DNA of 64,000 nt from Tigriopus japonicus (Eukaryota > Arthropoda > Copepoda > Harpacticoida > Harpacticidae): NCBI GenBank assembly GCA_010645155.1, contig CM021322.1, forward strand, positions 4,283,740-4,347,739. Direction: 5' to 3'. Position 1 is the stretch's first letter, and each line of letters begins with the position of its first letter. The notes beneath the pieces are model-generated. The model did not search any database. It saw nothing but the letters and a program-made list of their open reading frames with translations, and was not told the origin of the DNA. Position numbers and translations under genes: made by a program. Positions 55,301 to 62,241 of the stretch are shown piece after piece.

Positions 55301-57389
55301 TTTGATTAATTTTTTTTGATAAAGTAGTTGTAATTAATCACATTTTTGAAGTAATTGACCCAACTCTGGTTTCGAAAATAGAGTGCTGCTAGTTTTGACT
55401 CTGAAGTTTATCGCTATTAAAGAGGGCAGGTTGTTTTGAACTTTTTGAAAAGACTTTTTTGAACAGGGGCCAATTTGGCAACACTCGAACTAGTTCAATT
55501 TCGAGTTCTATCAGTTATGAATTTCGAGTTGGCAGTGCTGCCATATTTTATGGTATTAAGTTTTTTGGGCATATGGCCTCCTGTCTATGCTTTGCTTCTC
55601 CCAAATTATCCGAAGTTGCTCAATGAAGATGATATTTCAATTCACAGGCACTAGTTCATACAAATATAGGATTTGGCATTGAAAATATGTCTTGCTCACT
55701 TTCATTTGCACTATGATCTTCCACTTATTCGGGCAAGTATTTTACGATATTCTTCGGAAATATTTGCCTTTTCCCATAACTTCTGGCCAGTGCCTTAAAG
55801 AAGGCAGACAAAATGACGAAAATGGCCTCTCTATAGACTTCTATGAAATTAACCACTTGAGAGCGTGACTGCTTTTCCCCATGAAATAGGTTTTATTTTA
55901 TTAGTGTTAAATATAACCAACCATAGTTTAATAGATGAAACATACTTTCCCGCATTCGAAAACAAATTTGTTTCTCTACTTAGCTTTTTTGAAAATCTCA
56001 CGGTGCAAGTTTTGAAAAGAGTAAAAGAGATGGCGTTGCTAACTAAACTGAAAAGCCAGTAGGACTAGAATTTCAGTGGCTCCCTCTTCATTGAATTACG
56101 GTAGATCTTGACACTCTTTTAGCCACAACGATCTATTGTGAGAGAATTATTTTTCTTTAAAAAAAAGATATTTTTTTTCAAATTTAGTTCGAAATGATGA
56201 CCAAGAATCGAGAGGAAGGGGCCAGTTCCAATTATATTGGGGCAGGCGTGTACCCCACATTGGCCATGTTCAACCATTCTTGCGATCCGAGCATTGTCCG
56301 ATTTTATGTCGAGGATGTGGTTTGCGTCCAAGCTATCAAGAATATTCGAAAGGGTGAAGAAGTCTGCGAGAATTATGGACCTATTTTCTTTCACTCCAAC
56401 CGAGAAGAACGGCAGGTGATTTATAGACACAAAAAATGTTTCTGGTTGATTAAAATTGCAAAAACATATTTTAGAAACAACTAAAGACGCAATATTGGTT
56501 TGAGTGTCAGTGCCTTGCGTGTACTGAAGATTGGCCACTCATGCACGAGATGACTGAGGATTACCTGAATTTTCGATGCCAGGATTGCAACGAAAAAGTG
56601 GTCTTCAATACTGCATCGAACAACCCGCTTCTTAGATGTGTTTGCGGAACACCAATCCCAATGTTGCAGGTATTTTTGCTCTAAATTTTCTTGCAACGCT
56701 CACAAACCCTCGGGAAAATTTGAAACCTTGGTCAAAAAATAATGAGTCAAAAAACTTTTTTGATCTGTCTGAGCCTGAAATATTTTAGGGCTTTAAAATT
56801 TCTTTGGCATTTTTAGAAGTGACACAAAGAAAAAAAATCACAATTTTCAGACCTAAAAATGCTTTATAAAATTTCACGTAAAAAGCTGCAAAAAACTATT
56901 TTGACTTAAAACTCGACATAGAAATGTATTGGACAAAAGAAAAAAAATCCCCAAAATTGCACATTCAGGGCAATAAAAAAGTAATGAAAAACATTTGCAT
57001 GTTCTTTTACCCATTTGAGACTTATGGTTACTTTTGGTGTCAATATCGAGGTTTCTTAACTTTTTTGCCATTGTTGAGACTGTTTTCTCGCCCTCTAATA
57101 AATACCTTTAATATTTTAGGTTTTGAAGAAAATCGGTGAAACTGACATGATCAGCGCCAAAGCTAAAGAAGCCATGGAGAAGGGCGATTTGGCGACTGCT
57201 CAGGATTTATATTGCAACTTCTTGACTACTTTGGACAAGTACTTACTTCCACCCTACCAGGACTATTTCAAAATCCAGCAAAGCATCTGGAAATGCATTT
57301 GGATGCGCTTTGGCAACCGCATTGTTCGCTCCAAAATGCGAAAACCTGCTAAAATTGCGGCTACTGATGACTACGATACGGTGGATTAA
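43311..57389 (+). CDS. SMYD4: SMYD4-like SET and MYND domain lysine methyltransferase
   Basis: Ten exons: 43311-43462, 44012-44165, 45447-45629, 45688-45950, 46413-46613, 46679-46865, 47294-47557, 56188-56415, 56475-56669 and 57120-57389. All have AG acceptors and GT donors, and the joined frame is 698 codons plus stop. The N-terminal third has TPR-like sequence (DLALALANRSAVLFSLKQYY), as in SMYD4. YAPGRGRFAVATRDI starts the SET domain at about residue 252. The MYND zinc finger follows (C291, C294, C304, C313, C317). The conserved SET core is in exon 8: NHSCDPS at 497-503 and ENYG at 529-532. A post-SET CxCxxC is at 555-560, and a short C-terminal helical region ends the protein. Such enzymes transfer methyl from S-adenosylmethionine to lysine; SMYD4 substrates are poorly known. 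Intron 7 (8.6 kb) is filled with nested elements. Confidence 0.88.
44164..44361 (+). repeat. 99-bp tandem duplication across the exon 2 splice donor
   Basis: Copies 44164-44262 and 44263-44361 differ at only a few positions. The first contains the last two bases of exon 2 and the donor aa|gtgagt; the second repeats that donor at 44265. Use of the second donor would add 99 bases that contain an in-frame TGA eight codons in. Confidence 0.9.
44437..44950. mobile_element. hAT-type MITE in intron 2 of the SMYD4-like gene
   Basis: Terminal inverted repeats start TAGGGGTGCAGATTTC and end accordingly in CTGCACCCCTA. The flanking 8-bp duplication is GTCATAGC at 44429-44436 and 44951-44958. The 514-bp interior repeats tttatttgcca and its complement many times, like hAT subterminal transposase-binding repeats. 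Its ORFs lack transposase motifs. Confidence 0.9.
47821..47901 (+). promoter_or_regulatory. tRNA-like internal pol III promoter at the LINE 5' end
   Basis: A-box-like agccagagtgg at 47821-47831 and B box ggttcgagtcc at 47891-47901. The same arrangement heads the SINE at 6264. Whether the LINE truly begins with it, or a truncated SINE lies against the LINE start, cannot be settled from one full-length copy. Confidence 0.65.
48402..49648. mobile_element. hAT-type element inside the LINE 5' UTR
   Basis: Terminal inverted repeats TAGGGACAGGAACTTAAGAC and TAGAGACAGGAAGTTAAGAC match at 18 of 20 bases. The 8-bp target duplication CTTATCAG is perfect (48394-48401, 49649-49656). Subterminal DNA on both sides repeats ttcgtct words (ttattcgtctttattcgtct). 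There is no transposase; the middle contains an inverted LINE 3' fragment. The 1247-bp element is therefore a non-autonomous hAT with a passenger. Confidence 0.92.
48748..49197 (-). pseudogene. 5'-truncated LINE copy nested in the hAT element
   Basis: Matches 53510-53960 of the full-length LINE on the opposite strand, including the C-tract/A-tract tail (48748-48770) and the ORF2 end (LLPICLRREYVGADLLTGF). It differs by scattered substitutions. It ends near 49197 at a sequence matching about 53512, a typical 5' truncation. Confidence 0.88.
49990..50895 (+). CDS. LINE ORF1 with three CCCH-type zinc fingers
   Basis: 301 codons. The N-terminal part (1-90) is acidic and helical. Residues 97-168 hold three CCCH-like sets: C97-C105-C112-H117, C121-C137-C142-H146 and C150-C159-C164-H168; the last two end CX4CX3H. 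Residues 185-262 are rich in Pro and Ser. The C-terminal part (FLRLDRKVQELIDLVHRK) could form a short coiled coil. LINE ORF1 proteins bind the element's RNA; most known zinc-bearing versions use CCHC knuckles, so the CCCH form is notable. The start could also be Met9 or Met10. The stop overlaps the ORF2 start (atgcccataa), suggesting termination-reinitiation of translation. Confidence 0.8.
   Translation: MLVFPSIYMMDAILSQVSDEAKKCLHLALEGKDPSVLKKAFIVEALVACVNQTRKLVDSKVSPIVDNSTETEATEVKLVEVAQPTIVQEALVCREICPDHKRQPCSPDRKGCSSFEHPQWCQKLLKFGLFKYNKKGCSKVECPFFHPYMCRRSMSSGTCFYVECKQVHVRGTQRKPKPAKSGSPSYGYRLASNLQPIPQTFHPFSLPPPRPSPPPNSLSHFPSLTPKPISISTLLPNIHNPVPHPTFSQGQPRSYANVAAPSPPQQSLPVGQNFVSKQDFLRLDRKVQELIDLVHRKTLCP
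50886..53867 (+). CDS. LINE ORF2: endonuclease and reverse transcriptase
   Basis: 993 codons without interruption. The apurinic-type endonuclease occupies about residues 1-235, with N9, E41 (ITETWL), GDLN at 149-152 and SDHH at 226-229, the usual metal and catalytic positions. A linker follows. The reverse transcriptase runs from about 430 to 740, with SSPGPDGV, VVPIFKGGDKSLPSNYRPIS, GFRAHFSTVTQL, DFAKAFDKVDH, VPQGSILGPLLF and the catalytic YADD at 696-699. The C-terminal region (YWERLQKLGL, SLFNLLPISLRREYVG) matches CR1/L2/Jockey-group elements. The enzyme nicks target DNA and reverse transcribes its own RNA there. All motifs appear intact, so the protein could be functional. Confidence 0.92.
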   Translation: MPIKGLYLNVHCLISKKDSTKVRVLEELAIDREVSFISITETWLRPGVLDEEVAIAGFRLVRCDRVRPDNPTFPHGGVCLYVRKDLHFSHVQMSNGEVEVLICHIKALDLTVVTIYRPPSCSSSSFLSALQFIGKELDREVCSRLFVVGDLNFPASIVEWEVSPDGYIPIAKTASPSFEKLEEFAILRNLSQHVGVATRAESVLDLVFSNDPDLIQYVHVAPCSLSDHHILEIGSTITQKPASSRVIPAQKVGLAKFKFKEEHWPLIVERLEELDLISILKQEPSIDDAINRLISLFDEVCLSLSIPEMVSKGRSLSKIPKVRKKLFKRSCQLSNRLRRTSNPFVVASLQSKLDVVQSKIRASIDSDQLGKESRVIQEVKTNPKAFFSFANTKRKMKHPVGPFEVDGKTVNDNEVMANMLGDQFSGVFSNPKRVGRAGHDCSNVVDETGIHSQDNQLEDLVVTDQDAFEAIKSLKLSSSPGPDGVTSQFLKKCSQILAPVFSYLMRRILDQGKFPSSVKVAHVVPIFKGGDKSLPSNYRPISLTSSLAKVFEKIMKSKLVEFLDAHDIIPPGQHGFRAHFSTVTQLVDHIEQIIEGLESHESVDVVYLDFAKAFDKVDHGLLLDQLKEFGVKGKVLNWIDSFMSERKQIVKVGGSFSGMYDVKSGVPQGSILGPLLFILFIAPLQKFRTKASISSYADDTKLVCGRNGQDSKCLVEDLEKIYSWVGESNMALNGMKFRTMTYGASKLDVPLKDNGGCDIEQVSSMRDLGVVVQDDGKFDEHIQLKVGKAFQTCGWIYRTFKSRDSITMLTLYKSIVQPHLEYASPIWAPMSSAGLQKVEQVQRSFTRNITGMRELSYWERLQKLGLYSTQRRYERYLILYVFKSVHGLCPNPGFEISCSDRRGFTCVLRAPPNPRESKLVRTMKSSSLLYRAPSLFNLLPISLRREYVGANPLIAFKAGLDKFLNTIPDQPTIQGLYRSANSNSLVDQILYKR
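53939..53960 (+). repeat. C-tract then A-tract at the LINE 3' end
   Basis: About 12 C followed by about 13 A. The inverted copy at 48748 has the same order, so it is a family feature and not chance slippage in one copy. Confidence 0.75.
54178..54203. repeat. (TATG)n microsatellite
   Basis: About six tandem copies of tatg between the LINE tail and the next LINE fragment. Confidence 0.9.
54390..55115 (-). pseudogene. 5'-truncated L2-like LINE, reverse transcriptase C-terminus
   Basis: A minus-strand frame of 180 codons (55103-54561) reads FLKYGIEFYGQSTK, LTVLQKRAIRWVNNA and NLLKLADLRTQRVILEM, as at the C-terminal end of L2/CR1-type ORF2 proteins. The 3' side ends in a tandem repeat of aataaagaagtaag (plus-strand reading, 54397-54433), the type of short-repeat tail seen on some LINEs. 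Its family differs from the full-length LINE. It lies within the outer hAT-like element. Confidence 0.75.
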
Positions 57390-57427
57390 GGAACGTGCTA
57401 ACATTTTTGTACAAAGCTTGAATGGCC

Positions 57428-57433
57428 AATAAA
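57428..57433 (+). terminator. Polyadenylation signal of the SMYD4-like gene
   Basis: AATAAA 39 bases after the stop codon. Confidence 0.75.
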
Positions 57434-58166
57434 TGACGTTTTAGAAAAGAGATGACAAATTTTGGCTAGAAAATATTTGGCATATTTGAAATGAGATGTT
57501 TTCAAGGTGTTGAAGATGTACGTATTTTTCCAAATTCCAACTTCAGCTTCTGACATCAGTTATACATACATCCTAAGCAAAAAAGAGTTTGTTATTTCTT
57601 GAACTTTGCTTTAAATGAACAGAAAATATTCAAGGTTGTTGGCCCTTTCATCTTGCGTTTGCCCCTCAATTTGAATAAGCATTGTCGCATCAACGACATA
57701 GAAAAGACAATGAACAAAACTTCAAGTAACACTACTGACTACGCAAGGGTGCTTAAAATCTTAAAAAAATGAAGCACTAGAATCAGAGGGCGTCGTGGTC
57801 AAATATATTGCACCTCTCTATTCTACGGTATCTTAATTTTTATCAGAAATTTCAGTAATTCAACTTCAAAAGCAACTTTAAGTTTCCTCTACATACTTGA
57901 GAGCGAGATTTCTTTTTACTTCGCTTTATATTATGCCTCAAAAATTAAACTCATTCCAATATCAATTTTTCCTCGTAACAAGAAAAAAGAACTGACTAAA
58001 ATTATTCTAATGGCGCTTATTTGACGGCCCGAAGACAAATTTGTCCATGAAGCTCTTCAAAGCAGCTTGAACGAAATCCGAGTTTCATGGCGTACTAACG
58101 TGTACAAACAATTTTATCGTGCATCAACTCAAATAAGAGATTGAGCCAAATCAATAGGATTAAAAC
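57434..58166. other. Intergenic region before the FkbM gene
   Basis: No ORF or repeat recognised. The FkbM gene promoter should lie in its 3' part; no TATA box is evident. Confidence 0.35.
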
Positions 58167-60422
58167 ATGGGGCTTCTGAGAGCATTACGACGCAAACACA
58201 AGTGGGTATTTGGAATCATCGTCGTCATCCTTGTAATATTTCTATTTGGCAAGCACAAAGCAATAAATACTCAAAAAGGAAGGCCCTCACAACGAAAAGG
58301 TGTTTCAGTGTTTGACTATGACAGGTATCTTTCAACGAAAATTCTGAATCCCATACAAGACAACAGCTGTCCTCTCATCAATCCCAATGGGGTAAGTTTT
58401 AAACTTCGATATCCAATTTCGTTGTCCTTTATAACAGGGTGACCGATTTGTTGTAGTGGTAAGACTTTTCAAAACCCTATTTGTGATGGGACATGACAAA
58501 GGTTGCTTCAAGTGAGCGTTTTAAAACATACCGCTGGCGGCAAAACAGGGCTTTTGGCTGTGCCATAGACCACTGTGTAGACTGAGATGGTGGCTTCAAA
58601 GTTTATCATCTTTGCTCCCATTCAAGAGAATATCTTATATTTTACAGGAGCTATGGTTTATGTAACGAGAAATTTGTCTACCAATTTTCAGCTCAATCAA
58701 ACCACGGAACTAAAAGTTATACGCCTTTTAAATTCAGGCAGGCAAAGACGGAAAATTAGCTCGTTCTACCTCTTGTTGCCAGTTCTTGCAACAAGGGGTA
58801 GGACGAGCTAATTTTCCGCCAACGCTCGTCTAGCGTGTATATTCCGACGAGTTATCTTTTTAATGCTCTATTATCTCTATAATGCTCTAAATGGTCAATG
58901 ATGATTGAAGGTGTTCCTCGAAAGCATTAAAAAACGCTTTATTCTGCAATAAACCACTATAGGTTCTGCAATTTGATTTGGTTTCACTTGCTTTAGCTTT
59001 TGCAGAATGAATCCCAAAGTGATTTTAACATTCAATTGAACTTGTGATTTTCAGGTGTCATATCATGTGTGCATTCATGATGCTGAGCAAGATATATACA
59101 TATCCGATTACATAAACAGAGGCTTGGCATGGGAACCTATCTTGAGTGGACACATTGGCTCGTTCTTGGATCAAGGAGGATGGAATTCTGTACTTGTGGA
59201 CATTGGAGCCAATATTGGCGTTCATTCGCTTTTTGCCGCAAAACTTGGATACAGGGTCGTTGCTGTGGAACCGTTAGACATCAATTTAGTCAAAGTAAGG
59301 CAACAACAAGAACCACTGAATTTCTCTGGACTGGGAGGTTAACGAGAGGAATCATGATTTCTAGTAGGAACAATTCAATTGCGTTTTTCTGCAAATGGAA
59401 ACTTTCATATGTTGAGCACAATTTGTAGTTCATTTTTCAGCTCAATCAAACGTAAAACAAAAAATTATGCGCACTCAAAGTTCAGTGCAAATCCTACCGT
59501 GAACGAATGAACTAGCCCTTTTGTGGTAATCGTTTTACCACAAAAGGGCGAGTTCATTCATTCTATGCTCTCTTCTGTGCATAACTTTGAGAAGGCATAA
59601 CTTTTCACTCTGGCGTCGATTGAGCTGAAATTTGAAAAACGCAGTCTACTGAATGCATGCCAGGTCTCGTTTGCAGAAGAACGCAATTGAATTAATCCTT
59701 CTGGAAATCATGGTCTCATCGTTAGCCTCCCACTTCAGAAATTCAGTGCTTCGTAATTTAAACCATGTTGTGGCTTCTGGCATAATTTCTTTCCAGATGT
59801 TTCATGCCTCTCTCCTAGATGGCACTTCCGACTCAATTGTAATGTTCGAAAATGCCATCGATATGTATGAACATGAAGCCATCGTGCAAAAGAACATGGA
59901 AAATTTAGGTGGAAGTTATCTGACCCCACAAATCCACGGTATCAACCAACTCAACCCTAATACAGTCTTGGTTCCAGCCGTGAGATTGGCTCAAATTCTA
60001 AATCACACAACTCAAATTGAGCGCCAAACAGTCGTTTTGAAAATGGATATTGAAAAGTATTGAATTCCAAATACCCTCTGATGAAATGTGAGGTTACAAA
60101 TATTGAAATGCTTATTTTCAGGTATGAATGTCGAGCTTTTATGGGCTCGACCGAAATATTTGACATCCCTAATATTTATATATCCCACATTGTGGTGGAA
60201 TGGCGTTTTGCAGACCGAAGCAAAGGATCAATCGTGATGTATCCTCCATCTTGTCCTGAGCCAATGTTAGAGGATCTTATTTATCTCTTGAATGACCATG
60301 ATTATTATCCATTTTCGGATGATCTGGAACTTCTAGAGGTCAGTGAAGCATCAGGATGGACCAGAGATGTGATTTGGGCGCATAAAAACACTGAACTAGT
60401 AAAGGAGCTCAACTTCCAATGA
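58167..60422 (+). CDS. FkbM-family methyltransferase, type II membrane protein
   Basis: Four exons: 58167-58391, 59055-59294, 59797-60056 and 60122-60422. The phases are consistent and the frame is 341 codons plus stop. Residues 13-28 (WVFGIIVVILVIFLFG) after a basic RALRRKHK form a signal anchor, so the enzyme should face the Golgi or ER lumen. The Rossmann methyltransferase motif VDIGANIGVHS lies at 123-133, with VVAVEP at 143-148 and KMDIEKYE at 237-244, the FkbM-domain signature. The C-terminal part (YISHIVVEWRF) completes the fold. Substrates of such animal proteins are mostly unknown; sugar O-methylation is plausible. The exon 3 donor is gtattg, weaker than the others. Foldback repeats occupy introns 1 and 2. 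An AATAAA follows at 60526. Confidence 0.85.
58563..58820. repeat. Foldback-family repeat with hairpin in FkbM intron 1
   Basis: The first 200 bases are related to 41147-41360. The 3' end is a hairpin: arm 58750-58778 (ggaaaattagctcgttctac onward) pairs with 58789-58817 around a 10-base loop with about two mismatches. Confidence 0.75.
59436..59628. repeat. Foldback repeat with hairpin in FkbM intron 2
   Basis: A core hairpin pairs 59505-59529 with 59535-59559 around a 5-base loop (ttttgtggtaa with ttaccacaaaa). Outside it, cagctcaatcaaacg at about 59440 pairs loosely with cgattgagctg near 59614. It appears related to the intron 1 repeat through the shared cagctcaatcaaac word. Confidence 0.75.
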
Positions 60423-60525
60423 CATGTTAGAATTTGACGTTCAATAGAAGAAAAACCGAATCTTTTTTGAACGGAAAGTAAAAATAATGTCTTGAAGCCT
60501 TCTTGTTAGCCATCCTTAAATTTCA

Positions 60526-60531
60526 ATAAAT
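60526..60531 (+). terminator. Polyadenylation signal of the FkbM gene
   Basis: AATAAA 104 bases after the stop codon. Confidence 0.7.
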
Positions 60532-62034
60532 ATCTATCATTTACAGGCTTTTCATTTCAATTCTTATTTTAGTTGATGACTTTTATTTTCTCGTCTGTTT
60601 TCAACTTCATTGAAATTAACTTATTCTGTCCAGACTTGATATTACTAATACAGAGACTTGAAAAGGAAAGAAAGTTACCAACAAACATGTGTCAGATCAA
60701 ACTTTATTCGTTTTGCATGACGAGGTTTTGTGATTACATATTTGTCCCAAATCCATTCAAAAATGTTCATGAATGATTGAAAAACAATCACAGTGAAAAA
60801 ATGCTTGTAAGCAGCAGCATAAACGTCAAGGCTACGTAAAATAATATGGATAAAATAATAACTCTGAATATGAAAATATTTTTCCGCTGACCGAAATGCA
60901 GTTGAAATACGTACCGTCCTTTGATATGATAATAACTTTTGATATTTGATTCACGATGCTGTAGACAGGCAAGTCACTTACAACAACTACCTTTAGCTAT
61001 TTTACTGTATCAAGAGTTATTTTCTCAGCAATAGACATTACTCATTGAATGTATATTCTGGTCCGCAGTGTGAAGTTCCCTTATGTGAAGAAATATCGAA
61101 AACCTAAATATTCTTGAATTTTGTAAAAACTTCTCCAGGCATTTTGGCCCTTTTTTCAATGTCTTAACCGCTTCAAGAAATCGATCAACTATATGCCATG
61201 TTTTTACTGGGCCCACTACTGGTTTTTGTCCATGTTCTTTTACTGTACATTGACTCTTTGTCTCCAAACACTCCATGGCAGCCAATAAACAAAACCAGAA
61301 CCAGATTGGCATTGAGGGGGGTAATCTGGGTAAGTCCGATCCACTTTGTAACTCGTCTGTGCTCTTACGCAGAATCTTTGTCCGAATTCCGAGAAAAAGG
61401 CGCAACATGTCCTCAACCGTTTGAGAAAGTTGGAGTTCTAAGAAGTTGAAATATATTGCTGAATTACCAATAAAGTACGTTTTTTCTGGGGGATTCCCAT
61501 TTGCATGTGTTATTTGGTACCCTTCATCAAGGACGATATACGTTTTTGGTGTTTGTTGGTTGAAGAATGTTTAATCTGGAATGATCTTGTTCAATGGAAA
61601 TTAGGAATACATGCCCAATATTGCACTCCATGATCAACGTATTTCTACCTCACGTTTTGCCTTGGTTCGTCTAGGATGTTCTTTGTGAAAACAAAACAAG
61701 TTTTCAGTACTACACACACAAAACCATTCATGTGTGGGGCCCACGAACTCTTGTTCATCGAGAACCACCGCCAAATGCACCAAAACTGATGGTTTTAGTA
61801 TGAATAACAAATATTTCTGGATCCAAATAAGGGCTAAATTTTTAAAGCATAAATGCTCCACAACGTATTGAAAAACGGTCAAGTGCTTCAGGGGCCCGAT
61901 CGATGTAACCAAGAGTAAGAGCGGCTTTGAACAATTCTTAGGAAGAGCAAATCTTTTGAATTTTCAAAAATACTCCGGCGATCCCGAATGCCAAAGCTCG
62001 CCCGCATCTCGATGGTTGTGGAAGAGAAACAACC
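60532..62034. other. Intergenic region with one possible small secreted protein
   Basis: A plus-strand ORF at 61198-61449 (83 codons) starts with a signal-like MFLLGPLLVFVHVLLLYIDS and is followed by AATAAA at 61470-61475. I do not recognise it, and a minus-strand ORF of 127 codons overlaps it (61025-61408). It could be the last exon of an unseen gene. The rest holds nothing I can assign. Confidence 0.25.
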
Positions 62035-62070
62035 TATTTAAACCATGTACCAATCTAGGAGAGCATCAGT
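62035..62070 (+). promoter_or_regulatory. Core promoter of the serine protease homologue
   Basis: TATTTAAA at 62035-62042 and the arthropod-type initiator TCAGT at 62066-62070 are placed so that the TATA start is 33 bases before the initiator A (62068). The predicted first exon (62068-62115) ends at caacag|gtactg, and the next begins after ttcatag at 62235, seven bases before the start codon. Confidence 0.65.
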
Positions 62071-62241
62071 AAGCGACACAAGTTCCGATTAGAAACATCT
62101 CAGAAATAGCAACAGGTACTGACATTTCTTATCACTTTTGGTATTTCCTTGTTGCCAAGCAACCAAGTTGCAGTTTTGCATAAAAGAAAGGAAAAGGTTG
62201 CTTCTTTCCCTCATTCAGTTCTTTTTATTCATAGATTGACT

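Larger units (their letters stand above)
47594..55368. mobile_element. Outer hAT-like element in intron 7, split by later insertions
   Basis: The left end CAGGGATGGGGAGTAATT (47594 on) and the right end, complement CAGAGTTGGGTCAATTACTT (to 55368), are imperfect inverted copies. They are flanked by ATTTCGAA (47586-47593) and GTTTCGAA (55369-55376), a 7 of 8 duplication. Both end segments (to about 47760, and from about 55200) are rich in the word aattac. The interior now holds a full-length LINE and a truncated LINE. The homologous fragment at 16302 supports a real family. Confidence 0.55.

Noticed and set aside
62149..62241. Upstream in-frame Met as start of the serine protease homologue
   Set aside because: It would bury the signal peptide behind 31 residues, and it lies in a predicted 5' UTR intron (62116-62234).
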